Shown in pieces: positions 1 through 7,876 of a stretch of 64,000 nt of DNA. Source of the stretch: Methylotenera sp. (GTDB lineage Bacteria; Pseudomonadota; Gammaproteobacteria; Burkholderiales; Methylophilaceae); assembly GCA_013141075.1 (NCBI GenBank), contig JABFRQ010000002.1, positions 62,001-126,000 of the forward strand, read 5' to 3'. Within the stretch, counting starts at the first letter, position 1. Each line of letters begins with the position of its first letter. The notes under the pieces are model-generated. The model made no database searches. It was not told where the DNA came from and worked only from the letters and a program-made list of their open reading frames with translations. The position numbers and the translations under genes are program-made.

Positions 1-550
1 TATTGATGCCTACTGCCGAAGGGTTAGATTGGATATAACCCGTGAATATTCCTGTTGATAAGCCTGTTTCTTTCAGGCGGATGACTTCACTATCGCCATT
101 TTGGCTGGCAATGGTTACGCTAATTGTTTCTGCCACTAGTGCGCTTACGTTTTGGTCGTAATCAGTCACTTTAATAAAGATAGGGTCGTTACCTCTGTAT
201 TCTGTGGCAAGGGCAAGTTGCAATGCGCTAGGTACGGCTAACGTAAGTGCGGGCGGCATAATATATGTGGGTGCTGCTAAAGGAGCCGCATTACATTGTG
301 TGGTTTCTACGGGCTGTGTGGTGCCTGTGCTGCCGCTTGGAATGTACTGTAAAAGCTCAATTTTGCTAGGGGTACGTGCTGCGGTGGTAATTGTCACGCT
401 ACCTGTGCTTGCTATTGGCGTGCCGCCTATTGTATAGCTGGCAGTCGCGGTATTAGTGACGACGCTATTGGGCGGCGTAGCAGCAAAGCTCAAATTTGAT
501 AGGGCGAGTAGATGAATTGTCATCAAAGAAATGAATACTCGCTTTGTCAT
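1..550 (-). CDS. Large secreted DUF11-like surface protein, N-terminal part (runs off left edge)
   Basis: The minus-strand frame stays open from 550 to the window edge, so only about 183 N-terminal residues are seen. A signal peptide (MTKRVFISLMTIHLLALSNL, then SFA before the cut) precedes a mature start with the pattern NSVVTNTATASYTIGG, which resembles the N-termini of the two larger proteins upstream. Residues after about 110 contain VTDYDQN and a block ending in LKETGLSTGIFTGYI, typical of repeats in large adhesin-like proteins. In-frame ATGs also exist at 622 and 670, but they would put up to 40 residues before the signal peptide, so 550 is preferred. No clear ribosome binding site supports any of the three. 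It is the last seen gene of the operon that begins near 3.8 kb. Function unknown; a surface or matrix role is inference. Confidence 0.65.
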   Translation of the reverse strand, partial: MTKRVFISLMTIHLLALSNLSFAATPPNSVVTNTATASYTIGGTPIASTGSVTITTAARTPSKIELLQYIPSGSTGTTQPVETTQCNAAPLAAPTYIMPPALTLAVPSALQLALATEYRGNDPIFIKVTDYDQNVSALVAETISVTIASQNGDSEVIRLKETGLSTGIFTGYIQSNPSAVGIN

Positions 551-699
551 AGATACCGCACTAGGCGATACCCATGACAAAGCGGATTGTTTAAGTGAGC
601 TACCACATAAACAATCAGCCATGCCACGCTCGCCCGCACCGCTTAAGGTGCGAGTGAAACGTGAGTACATGTTTAAAACATTAAGCATTAACTAAATAA

Positions 700-1992
700 T
701 TACTGAATAAATGCGTTGAAATACACAGTAATAAAGCTACCAGCAGCTAAGCTACCTGTCCAACCTGGAATGCCAGCACCAGCTAAGGGTAATGCATAGT
801 TGATGGTTAGCGCTTGACCAGCCGCAGTAGCACCAGCCGTTACTGCTTGAGCAGCTAAGCCAGGAGCAGCATAGGTTGTAACGGCTCCAGCACCTGACAC
901 AGCACCAAAGCCACTGGCTGATAATGAACCTGTGCCTGCAACGCAAGCGGCTCCTGCACCAGCACCACTAATTAAATCAGCGTTAAACAAAAGTGCAGCA
1001 TCTAAGGTATCTGCCAAGCTAGTAAGCGATGCAGCCGCTGTACCAGTATTAACAATGGTCACTGCATATTGCACAGCCGCACCTGGAATATTTTTAGGTG
1101 CAGTACTACCATTGATAGGGTCGCAAATAGGCGTTACCACTTTAGATACAGACAATACAGCTGAATCTACATGGTAAGCATCACGTGCCAAACCTTTACC
1201 ATCTGTTGCAAATTGACCTGGGTCAGTACCAGTGCCGTTTAAAGTTGTTGCTGGGTCTGCCCAAACAACTTCTACGCCCGCTTGAGTATTTGCCCCACCA
1301 TTTGCAGTAACAGGACCTGGTGCACCTGTAGTATCTGCAGTTTGAGCTGTAAGCTCAATCACAGCATGGTCACCATTGACTTGCGCAATTGGTATATCGC
1401 ACACCACATACACGGTTTTTGCACCATTTGCAGCTAAGTCGTTAATGAACGTTGCTGTATCTGTTGCTAATTGATAGCCATCAGCCACTGCATTACTTTC
1501 AACAAAAGTGCTACATGCTGCAGCTTCAAAATTATCAGCCGTACCTAACACCGTTGGTGCACCTACAACGTTACCACCTGTTAAAATATAATCTTGCGTG
1601 GTGTTACCGTTATTGGTCACTAAAAAGGTTGTAACTGCATCTTGTTGACCAGGCACTACCGAAGTAGCAGTAGTGCTAACTTCTGTGACAGCCAGATTCA
1701 CCTTATTATCTACTTTAAAAGTAGTGTTAAGTGCGCCGTTTGTGCCAGATGTACAGGTAGTTCCTGTTGTCCCGCCATTTGGTAGGCTATTGCCAGCCGC
1801 TAAAGATGATGAACAAACTTCATTTTGCGCCACACCGCCAACCGAGAAACTTAGCTTTGCCAAGTTGTTGATATCAGTGCCAGACGCGGTACCCAGCGCC
1901 CATACTGATTGTGAAACACTAAGTAACATTGCGGCTGCAATGAAACCTAACGTTTTAATCTGCGAAGGCGCAGATTGCACACGTAATTTCAT
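700..1992 (-). CDS. Secreted DUF11-like protein, 430 aa
   Basis: The ATG at 1992 is preceded by AGGGG (2000-2004) with a 7-base spacer, which decides the start over an in-frame ATG at 2088 that would add 32 odd hydrophobic residues. A signal peptide ends at about SVWA-LG (residue 33). The mature N-terminus (GTASGTDINNLAKLSFSVGG) matches the pattern in the neighbouring genes. The body is rich in Gly, Ala, Thr and Asn and low in Lys. It has two segments of the conserved-repeat (DUF11) type, around VTNNGNTTQDY and, near residue 290, LSVSKVVTPICD followed by VQYAVTIVNTGTAAA. Paired cysteines suggest disulfides. It has no sortase motif, PEP-CTERM or membrane anchor; the C-terminus is VYFNAFIQ. Probably an exported structural or surface protein; function not known. 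Confidence 0.75.
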   Translation of the reverse strand: MKLRVQSAPSQIKTLGFIAAAMLLSVSQSVWALGTASGTDINNLAKLSFSVGGVAQNEVCSSSLAAGNSLPNGGTTGTTCTSGTNGALNTTFKVDNKVNLAVTEVSTTATSVVPGQQDAVTTFLVTNNGNTTQDYILTGGNVVGAPTVLGTADNFEAAACSTFVESNAVADGYQLATDTATFINDLAANGAKTVYVVCDIPIAQVNGDHAVIELTAQTADTTGAPGPVTANGGANTQAGVEVVWADPATTLNGTGTDPGQFATDGKGLARDAYHVDSAVLSVSKVVTPICDPINGSTAPKNIPGAAVQYAVTIVNTGTAAASLTSLADTLDAALLFNADLISGAGAGAACVAGTGSLSASGFGAVSGAGAVTTYAAPGLAAQAVTAGATAAGQALTINYALPLAGAGIPGWTGSLAAGSFITVYFNAFIQ

Positions 1993-1999
1993 GATGATT

Positions 2000-2004
2000 C
2001 CCCT
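2000..2004 (-). promoter_or_regulatory. Ribosome binding site AGGGG deciding the 1992 start
   Basis: AGGGG on the minus strand lies seven bases before the ATG at 1992. It directly abuts the A/T heptamer tract at 2005-2032, so a change of repeat number would move sequence immediately next to the ribosome binding site. Confidence 0.7.
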
Positions 2005-2032
2005 AAAAAAATAAAAAATAAAAAATAAAAAA
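2005..2032 (-). repeat. Four-unit A/T heptamer tract next to a ribosome binding site
   Basis: On the plus strand this is A7-T-A6-T-A6-T-A6, four units of a seven-base repeat. On the transcript it is a U-rich leader ending right at the Shine-Dalgarno of the 1992 gene. The rest of the 172-base gap to the previous gene is also very AT-rich and holds two copies of TTTTAGTAGTT. Simple repeats of this kind can vary in length by slippage. Confidence 0.7.
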
Positions 2033-2164
2033 GTACTTCTTAAATCACAAGTTACTGAACTACTAAAACCAAAACACATACAAATCAACTACTAAAACAG
2101 AATTACAAAATCACATTAAAACAACTGCAAACTTACTAAATTTAAAACAACTGACAAATTCATA

Positions 2165-2656
2165 TTACTTAATTACAGTACGAAAACTCACTTCACCACT
2201 TTTACCAGCACCCAATTCGCCTTTATAAACCCAGCGAATCGTTGTGTATTCTGCAGGTAGAGCAGGGCGGTCTTTGCCATCTTTACCTTTCACCTTTAAT
2301 GTTTCTGCCATACCAAAAGTTTTGCCACCATCTACTGAGTAACTAATATCGGTATTTTCTCCAATAGCGCTACCTGCTTTGTACGCAGTATCGTTAGGCA
2401 CTGGGTTGCTAATAGCAATATTACCCACTGGCTTATTGATGATATTTTTAAAAGTAGTGGTGTAGATAATTTCAGCCTCAGGTGGGGCTGATTTTACTGG
2501 TACGCGTTTAATTTCAGTTTTGCCATTTTTAATGGTTTTTACCTCCATTTCAGCAATACTTTTTACCTCTACGCTACCTTGTGCAGCGTAGGCGGGCAGT
2601 TGAATGCCTAGTAATAAACCACTAAAAATCAGTGAGTTAAGGATGTTTTTTCGCAT
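2165..2656 (-). CDS. Small secreted protein of the DUF11-like operon, 163 aa
   Basis: The start at 2656 (MRKNILNSLIF) has AAAGGA nine bases upstream; an in-frame ATG at 2674 has no such site. A signal peptide ends at AYA-AQ (about residue 25). The mature protein is charged and Lys-rich, unlike its Gly/Thr-rich neighbours. It contains the segment YTTTFKNIINKPVGNIAISN and PVPNDTAYKAGS, which matches the general form of conserved-repeat (DUF11) proteins: a clause about added terms followed by 'non-dependent' strands. It ends in SFRTVIK, similar to the FRTLLK end of the gene upstream. It sits 42 bases after that gene and is probably co-transcribed. Exact role unknown; it may be an assembly or capping partner, which is inference. 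Confidence 0.75.
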   Translation of the reverse strand: MRKNILNSLIFSGLLLGIQLPAYAAQGSVEVKSIAEMEVKTIKNGKTEIKRVPVKSAPPEAEIIYTTTFKNIINKPVGNIAISNPVPNDTAYKAGSAIGENTDISYSVDGGKTFGMAETLKVKGKDGKDRPALPAEYTTIRWVYKGELGAGKSGEVSFRTVIK

Positions 2657-2698
2657 GGTGGTAATTCCTTTCATTTAAGCGATGATATTTAAGCCACG

Positions 2699-3799
2699 TT
2701 ATTTAAGTAACGTGCGGAAATCTATGGTGAAACTTGCTGGAGCATTTACGTTACCCAGCGAAACGTTTAAAGCATTGGCTAAAAATTGGGTGTTATCGGC
2801 ATCAGCAATATCGGTACGGCTTGTAGCGTCAATGGTGGTGCTATTTGCGATGTAATCAACCTCTGCGGGCATCTGGTCGTTAATCACTAAATTTTGTGCA
2901 ATACCCGTGCCAATAATATTGACTACAATGCGATACTGAATTTCGGTGCCTGGTGTTAAGTTGGTTGAATTTATTGGGCTAATAATAGTTTTGGTAACCG
3001 TCACACGCACGCCACTTACTACATAAGAACCTATAGATGATGCCAAGCCTTGCGTAGCACCCGTTACTGCGAATGAGCCACCTTCGCCTAAACCCATAAA
3101 CGATGCGCCAGGCACTGAACCTGCAACGCCAGCTGTTAGCGATGAAGCTGCAAGCCCAACATTGGCTATGTTGCCATTAGTGAGTGCAGAAGGCATATCA
3201 CTATTCACATATATGATTTGTTGACTGCCACTGGCTAGGTTGGGGTCATTTGTGCCAGGAATGTACAAAACATCTGCATTTGGGCCGCTAGTTTGCAAGC
3301 CAGTTTCTAAGCTATTCTCAAAATATATAGCGCCTGCCGTACCGTTAGTCGGATTGTAGTTGTCGCCGACTAAAGTATTGTTGCGCAACAAACTAAAGGC
3401 TTCTTGTCCATTGCCCGCATTGGTTAGTAAAAAAGTAATCGGCTTGTTAATATCAGGGGTATTCACGTTTACAGGTGAGCCATCTTGCCAAGTAAGAGTG
3501 AGCGCAATCAATTCGTCTACAGTTATACTTGCAACATTACTCACAATGTCTGGCTGAGCTTGCCCTTCAATTGTATAGCTGGTAATTACACTGTTGTTAA
3601 TTAGTCTGCCCGCAGCCGTGCCAGTTGCAAATGAGGTGTTTGTCAAAATGCTGAAAAATATTACTGTAGCGAATACAGCCAATCGCCTAACAAGGCATTT
3701 ACAAGTATAGGGCACACTAAAGCTGTCATTAAAATGACTGCTTGTGTCAGATGATTGACAGTTTTTATTTAAAAGCTGAATTATTGTTGTTAATGCCAT
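2699..3799 (-). CDS. Secreted DUF11-like protein, about 366 aa
   Basis: A hydrophobic segment (LAVFATVIFFSILTNTSFA) ends at about residue 59 and looks like the core of a signal peptide. The 40 residues before it make the annotated ATG at 3799 suspicious: a non-ATG start nearer the hydrophobic core, such as a TTG before VRRLAVF, is possible, but no ribosome binding site settles it. The mature start GTAAGRLINNSVITSYTIEG carries the motif shared with its neighbours. The later region (about 265-366) has a DUF11-like segment with VTKTIISPIN, LTPGTEIQYRIVVN and LVINDQMPAEVDYI, then an FRTLLK end. First large gene of the operon. It is probably exported; function is unknown. Confidence 0.75.
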   Translation of the reverse strand: MALTTIIQLLNKNCQSSDTSSHFNDSFSVPYTCKCLVRRLAVFATVIFFSILTNTSFATGTAAGRLINNSVITSYTIEGQAQPDIVSNVASITVDELIALTLTWQDGSPVNVNTPDINKPITFLLTNAGNGQEAFSLLRNNTLVGDNYNPTNGTAGAIYFENSLETGLQTSGPNADVLYIPGTNDPNLASGSQQIIYVNSDMPSALTNGNIANVGLAASSLTAGVAGSVPGASFMGLGEGGSFAVTGATQGLASSIGSYVVSGVRVTVTKTIISPINSTNLTPGTEIQYRIVVNIIGTGIAQNLVINDQMPAEVDYIANSTTIDATSRTDIADADNTQFLANALNVSLGNVNAPASFTIDFRTLLK

Positions 3800-3817
3800 T
3801 ATTGTTTTATATGTAGG

Positions 3818-3931
3818 TTAATGTAATTTAACTGGCAGCTTGGCAATACCATTAACTTCAATAATGGCTAATTCATTAGCATGCAGGGCATTTTCTGATA
3901 ATAACTGGTTGATATATTTTGTTAAACCCAT
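3818..3931 (-). CDS. Possible 37-residue small protein upstream of the DUF11-like operon
   Basis: The ORF opens with ATG at 3931 (MGLTKYINQLL) and ends with TAA at 3818, 18 bases before the next gene. The peptide has an amphipathic N-terminal helix (KYINQLLSEN) and a strand-like end (AIIEVNGIAKLPVKL), and it uses ordinary codons for this genome. No Shine-Dalgarno is evident. It could be a real leader peptide or small protein, or a remnant of a longer gene. Confidence 0.35.
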   Translation of the reverse strand: MGLTKYINQLLSENALHANELAIIEVNGIAKLPVKLH

Positions 3932-4168
3932 GATTATTTATGTAAAATTTAATTTTCCAGTAAATTATTGGTATTGTACATGCAATAATTATGCCTAATC
4001 AATCACTTAGAAGTCATTTTTAATTATTTATCTCATGTTTTACTTAAGTTTACGTTTAGAAGTAATTAGAATGCTTAGATAGCGCCCCGAGAAGGTGTAA
4101 GAACTACCATTCTAGCGTAACCTTAATTTTACATAATATACATTATACGAAGTAATTGGGTTGTAAAT
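3932..4168. other. AT-rich noncoding region upstream of the DUF11-like operon
   Basis: No convincing gene is seen between 3932 and the terminator at 4169. The stretch is AT-rich apart from a GC-rich patch at about 4081-4107 (starts GCGCCCCGAGAAGG). A possible minus-strand promoter lies at 3973-4002. I recognise no riboswitch here. Confidence 0.5.
3973..4002 (-). promoter_or_regulatory. Possible sigma-70 promoter of the DUF11-like operon
   Basis: Read on the minus strand: TTGATT, an 18-base spacer, then TACAAT. It lies upstream of the small ORF at 3931 and the genes that follow. AT-rich surroundings make chance matches likely, so this is tentative. Confidence 0.35.
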
Positions 4169-4193
4169 AAAGCCGAGTGGTATTCTCGGCTTT
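4169..4193 (-). terminator. Rho-independent terminator after the 4230-4643 gene
   Basis: AAAGCCGAG and CTCGGCTTT form a nine-pair stem with a seven-base loop. On the minus strand it is followed by ATTT. It lies 36 bases past the stop codon at 4230. Confidence 0.6.
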
Positions 4194-4229
4194 ATGATTT
4201 GTTGTTACATCTAACCTACTAGCTTTAAA

Positions 4230-4643
4230 TTATCTGTTGTTGAAAAACGCAATATTCATTACCTTGTCATTTACAAAGGTAATTTCCGTTTCTTTGTATT
4301 TGTTTTTTGGATCATAATTTACTATGTTGTTGTAGTACCACATTTCCACATTAACGCGTTTTGAATTTTTTTCATCTGCGCCTACTTTACCTAAAAACCC
4401 AGCTGCACCTGCTGGCTTAACCGATAATTCTTTTTTAGCTGGTGCACCAAGTTTAGCGCTTACCAAACTTTTAGATTTTCCGCTAAAAGTATCTAAAAAC
4501 TGATTTTCAGTATAAGAGCTTTTACTCGCTGATGCTGACTTGTTAGCTGACACCTTTTTAGTATCAGCCGCATAAACTGACGTTGCAGTTAATAAAGTAA
4601 CAGCCGCTAAACTTAATCCTAATTTCTTTATATTCAATTGCAT
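4230..4643 (-). CDS. Small exported BamE/SmpA-like protein, 137 aa
   Basis: A clear signal peptide (MQLNIKKLGLSLAAVTLLTA) is cut after VYA at about residue 25. A Ser/Lys-rich linker follows. The C-terminal 85 residues have the pattern of BamE-like domains: LVSAKLGAPAKK, then VEMWYYNNIV, then ITFVNDKVMNIAFF. GGAG lies ten bases before the ATG. It is transcribed alone, with a terminator after it and 98 bases before it. The mature residue after cleavage is not Cys, so it is periplasmic and not a lipoprotein. The BamE-like fold is inferred from the pattern only; the molecular role is unknown. Confidence 0.65.
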   Translation of the reverse strand: MQLNIKKLGLSLAAVTLLTATSVYAADTKKVSANKSASASKSSYTENQFLDTFSGKSKSLVSAKLGAPAKKELSVKPAGAAGFLGKVGADEKNSKRVNVEMWYYNNIVNYDPKNKYKETEITFVNDKVMNIAFFNNR

Positions 4644-4741
4644 TTATTTCAATCTCCAAAAATGTAGCGTAATTATCGCATTTATATAACATTTAGCATA
4701 ACGTATGAATGAGCTAAAAAGATGACTTAATTTAAAGCGTT

Positions 4742-5503
4742 TTAAGCGATTATTTTAAGGCCGTCGTACCCAACATATACATTATTGGGTAATGCCGCAC
4801 TTAAGGCCGCAAACTCAAGCTCGTGCGTCATGTGTATTAAATAGGTTGAATCTGCTTGTATTAAATCTGCATATTTTAGGCTTTGCACTAAATTGATATG
4901 GGTAAAATGCTCAGCGACCCTTAGGCAATCTAATAACAATACTTTTAAGCCTTGCAATAATGCGAGCGAGCTTTCTGGTATGGCTGATACATCTGTTAAA
5001 TAAGCGATGTCACCTATTCTGTAACCGTAAACCTCACTATTGCCGTGCAGCAAAGGTATTGGGATAATGCTTTGATTGAAAAGTTCAAATGGCGCGCTAA
5101 TTGGGTTAACTTTTAAAACGGGTAAATCCCAATAATTACTCGGTTCACGCAATGTATAGCCAAATTTTTCAATAATATGTGCCATTGCTGCTGGGCTGCC
5201 ATAAAGCGGAATTTGACTGCGTTGTATTTGGCAAAAGCCGCGCAAATCATCTATGCCGTGTAGATGGTCAGCGTGCGTGTGCGTGTATAACACCGCATCC
5301 ACTTGCGTGAGCCCTTCTCTTAAAGCTTGCTGGCGTAAATCTGGGCCAGTATCAATGAGAATATTTTTGCCGTTATCAAGTTGAATGACGCTAGAACAAC
5401 GCGTGCGCTTGTTGCGCGGGTTACTTGATGTGCAAGTAGCACATGCGCAACCTATCATCGGCGTGCCTGCGCTTGAGCCTACACCGAGCATGGTTATTTG
5501 CAT
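4742..5503 (-). CDS. MBL-fold metal-dependent hydrolase, PhnP-like
   Basis: A 253-residue metallo-beta-lactamase-fold protein. The zinc motif HTHADH is at residues 75-80, and further ligands lie in IDTGPD, LLHGNSEVYG and the C-terminal LIHMTHELEF. An N-terminal GCACATC cluster resembles the extra zinc-binding loop of PhnP-type phosphodiesterases. PhnP cleaves cyclic phosphodiesters in phosphonate use, but no phosphonate genes are near. In many betaproteobacteria such a gene sits beside tatD, as here. The substrate cannot be told from sequence; cyclic phosphodiesters or cyclic nucleotides are possible. Confidence 0.75.
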   Translation of the reverse strand: MQITMLGVGSSAGTPMIGCACATCTSSNPRNKRTRCSSVIQLDNGKNILIDTGPDLRQQALREGLTQVDAVLYTHTHADHLHGIDDLRGFCQIQRSQIPLYGSPAAMAHIIEKFGYTLREPSNYWDLPVLKVNPISAPFELFNQSIIPIPLLHGNSEVYGYRIGDIAYLTDVSAIPESSLALLQGLKVLLLDCLRVAEHFTHINLVQSLKYADLIQADSTYLIHMTHELEFAALSAALPNNVYVGYDGLKIIA

Positions 5504-5572
5504 TGAAACACCAGCTTAAAAGTGTGATTTTTTGCAGTTAAAAAGTTATTAAAAATGCTCGAGAGAAAAATA

Positions 5573-5611
5573 ATGCCCTGAGAGCCGCTCTGTTCCTTGC
5601 TCTCAGAGCAT
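5573..5611. repeat. Palindromic repeat, family A, copy 1
   Basis: ATGCCCTGAGAGC pairs with GCTCTCAGAGCAT around a short loop. Related hairpins occur at 22568, 39020, 48129 and 53131. It lies between tatD and the MBL hydrolase gene and may act as a processing or termination structure. Confidence 0.6.
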
Positions 5612-5672
5612 CGCTTTGGAGTGGGGTATAAGTTTAACAAAATAAGCCTGCTTTTTAGTAGCGACATCATGC

Positions 5673-6440
5673 TTAAACGGCATGTTTAAATAGACGGAAA
5701 AAATTAGCAGTAGTTGCAGCTGAAACTTCTTCAAAAGAGATTCCGCGCAACTTTGCAATTTCTTCAGCCACATGTTTTACGTAGGCAGGTTGATTGGTTT
5801 TACCTCGATAAGGCACAGGCGCAAGATAAGGTGAATCTGTTTCTACCAGCATTTTATCTAAGGGAATTTTACTGGCGACTTCTTTGATTATTAACGCATT
5901 TTTGAAGGTCACTATGCCTGAAAATGAGATATAAAACCCAAGCTCAATCGCTTGCAAAGCGACTTCTAAATTTTCAGTAAAGCAATGCATCACGCCGCCA
6001 ACTTTTTGGGCATTTTCTTCACGCATAATGCGTATGGTATCCTCAGCAGAGCTGCGCGTATGAATCACAAGTGGCTTGCCACAAGCAATTGCGGCGCGAA
6101 TATGTGTGCGAAAACGTGTACGCTGCCACTCTAAATCACCCGTTAGCCTAAAATAATCCAGCCCAGTTTCACCAATAGCAATCACTTTTGGGTGGTCTGC
6201 CAGCGCTAGCAGCCGCTCTAACGTTGGTTCTTCAATATTTTCGTAATCAGGATGTACGCCAACCGAGGCGTAAAAATTGTCGTTGGTTTCTGCCAAGGCG
6301 AGTACTTGCGGAAAATCTGGTAGCGTGACTGAAATACACAGCGCATGCCCTACTTCATTTTCGCGCATTGCTTGCTTAATTGCAGGTAGATTCTCTAAAA
6401 GTTCGGGAAAATTAAGGTGGCAGTGTGAATCAACAAGCAT
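5673..6440 (-). CDS. tatD: TatD-family metal-dependent hydrolase
   Basis: 255 residues, the normal length for the family. The TIM-barrel amidohydrolase metal ligands are present: DSHCHLNF at the N-terminus, GETGLDY near residue 95, VIHTRSS, MHCFTE and ETDSPYLAP. Members act as Mg-dependent 3'-5' exonucleases on single-stranded DNA and RNA. The gene closes the holB-pilZ-tatD string, 31 bases after pilZ. E. coli has three paralogues (tatD, ycfH, yjjV); this position corresponds to ycfH, so the symbol marks the family and not strict orthology. Confidence 0.85.
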   Translation of the reverse strand: MLVDSHCHLNFPELLENLPAIKQAMRENEVGHALCISVTLPDFPQVLALAETNDNFYASVGVHPDYENIEEPTLERLLALADHPKVIAIGETGLDYFRLTGDLEWQRTRFRTHIRAAIACGKPLVIHTRSSAEDTIRIMREENAQKVGGVMHCFTENLEVALQAIELGFYISFSGIVTFKNALIIKEVASKIPLDKMLVETDSPYLAPVPYRGKTNQPAYVKHVAEEIAKLRGISFEEVSAATTANFFRLFKHAV

Positions 6441-6471
6441 GGATAAACTTCATAAAATACAATGGATTAGT

Positions 6472-6843
6472 TTACATAGTATGCGTTGGGCGTGCAGATT
6501 TTAATGCGCTGCCAAGCAAACCTTCAATTTTATTACGCGCTTCTAAACCGCCATCTTTTTCACTAAATTGAACACCCACACCTTGTGGCCTGCCCGCTTG
6601 TGCTGTTGGTGTGACCCAAACCACGTGGCCAACTACTTTTAATTTCACTGGGTCATCCAGCAAACTCAGCAACATAAAGACTTCTTCACCAATTTTAAAA
6701 GCTTTATTGGTAGGAATAAATAAGCCACCGCCTTTTATATACGACATATAGGCCGAATATAAGGCTACTTTTTCTTTAATTGCTAATGATAAAACGCCAG
6801 GTTTTGGCGCTTGGGTAATGTTTTCTGCTAAGTCTTCAGCCAT
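6472..6843 (-). CDS. pilZ: PilZ-domain protein, type IV pilus assembly
   Basis: 123 residues with the PilZ-proper signature YIKGGGLFIPT and the later GVGVQFSEKDGG. The RxxxR and D/NxSxxG residues that bind cyclic di-GMP are missing, as in the founding PilZ proteins, which work through protein partners such as PilB and FimX. The position between holB and tatD is conserved in Pseudomonas and betaproteobacteria. It begins 10 bases after holB ends. No other pilus gene is in the window. Confidence 0.85.
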   Translation of the reverse strand: MAEDLAENITQAPKPGVLSLAIKEKVALYSAYMSYIKGGGLFIPTNKAFKIGEEVFMLLSLLDDPVKLKVVGHVVWVTPTAQAGRPQGVGVQFSEKDGGLEARNKIEGLLGSALKSARPTHTM

Positions 6844-6853
6844 AGGGTCTCTA

Positions 6854-7876
6854 TCATTTACTCATAAAAATACGTGTATATTCAAGGAGTAAGCTTTCCA
6901 TTTGCAACTCATGATTCAGTGGATGCAACGCCAGCTTACGTAGCTCATCTAATTTTTTTTGCAATTGAAACAAACCACTCAAGTTTACCTTTTCAGCCAG
7001 CGCTTGCAAAGCACCTATATGGGTTGCGTGATAACGTATTTGCTTGGTAAGCCGCATTGCTACAATATCATACATCCATTTTTGCAGTACAACTATGCCT
7101 GTTTCTACCGAGTTTGCAATTAAAGCTGGTGCTGCAATATGTGGCTGTAGCTTACTGCCTTGTGCCAATAAACGCCAAATTTCGTTCAGTTGCGTAAACT
7201 GCAATTGCTCGGAAAACACCTTAATTGGCGAGCCATCTAAATATGCGAGTTGCACTTTTGCATTTTGCACACCCTGCTCGCCAAGCCACGCCAATGCTTG
7301 CGTCTCATTGGGTATAGGCATATTTACTTTTTGGCAACGGCTAATAATTGTGGGCAATAAGCGTTGTAATTGGTGTGCCACTAAAATGAAAATAACGCCT
7401 TCGGCAGGCTCTTCAAGCATTTTTAATAGGGCGTTAGCCGAGGCTAAATTAAGTGCTTCAGCAGGGTGAACAAGTATCACACGCAAACCGCCACTGCGGT
7501 GGCTGGTAAGGCTTAAAAAACTACTCAAATCACGAATCTGTGCGACTGATATTTGCGTTTTTTTCTTAGTTTTTTTGGCTGGAGCATCTTCGCCTTCAGT
7601 TTCTGACTCTTGCTCTGGGCTAAGTAAACGAAAATCTGGGTGGCTTTCATCGTTAAACCAGCTACAACTTGAGCAAACACCACAGGCATGGCCTGCTTCA
7701 CTTTTGTTTGCGCATAATAGTGACTGGCTAAAATAACGAGCAAAATCATATTTGCCGATGCCTGCACGGCCATGCAATAACAATGCGTGCGGCATACGCT
7801 TGTCATTTTGGTTTACATGCTGCCAAACTTGCGCTTGCCAAGGATATGTGATAGAAATATTATCTTTATAAATCAT
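6854..7876 (-). CDS. holB: DNA polymerase III subunit delta prime
   Basis: 340 residues of an AAA+ clamp-loader subunit. The P-loop remnant GRAGIGK is at about residue 36. The zinc module (CGVCSSC with an earlier Cys) follows at about 55-72. A Lys/Glu-rich insertion lies near residues 88-108, before SVAQIRDLSSFLSL. The sensor region LLKMLEEPAEGVIFIL and TIISRCQ match the family. HolB opens the beta sliding clamp with DnaX and HolA. Its ATG overlaps the tmk stop by four bases, suggesting translational coupling. Confidence 0.93.
   Translation of the reverse strand: MIYKDNISITYPWQAQVWQHVNQNDKRMPHALLLHGRAGIGKYDFARYFSQSLLCANKSEAGHACGVCSSCSWFNDESHPDFRLLSPEQESETEGEDAPAKKTKKKTQISVAQIRDLSSFLSLTSHRSGGLRVILVHPAEALNLASANALLKMLEEPAEGVIFILVAHQLQRLLPTIISRCQKVNMPIPNETQALAWLGEQGVQNAKVQLAYLDGSPIKVFSEQLQFTQLNEIWRLLAQGSKLQPHIAAPALIANSVETGIVVLQKWMYDIVAMRLTKQIRYHATHIGALQALAEKVNLSGLFQLQKKLDELRKLALHPLNHELQMESLLLEYTRIFMSK

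Noticed and set aside
204..437. Plus-strand ORF of 77 codons at the left edge
   Set aside because: It is opposite the exported protein whose signal peptide is clear; its Val/Ala-rich look comes from the complement of that gene.
4081..4107. GC-rich patch as a riboswitch core
   Set aside because: It matches no riboswitch consensus I know and lacks flanking stems.
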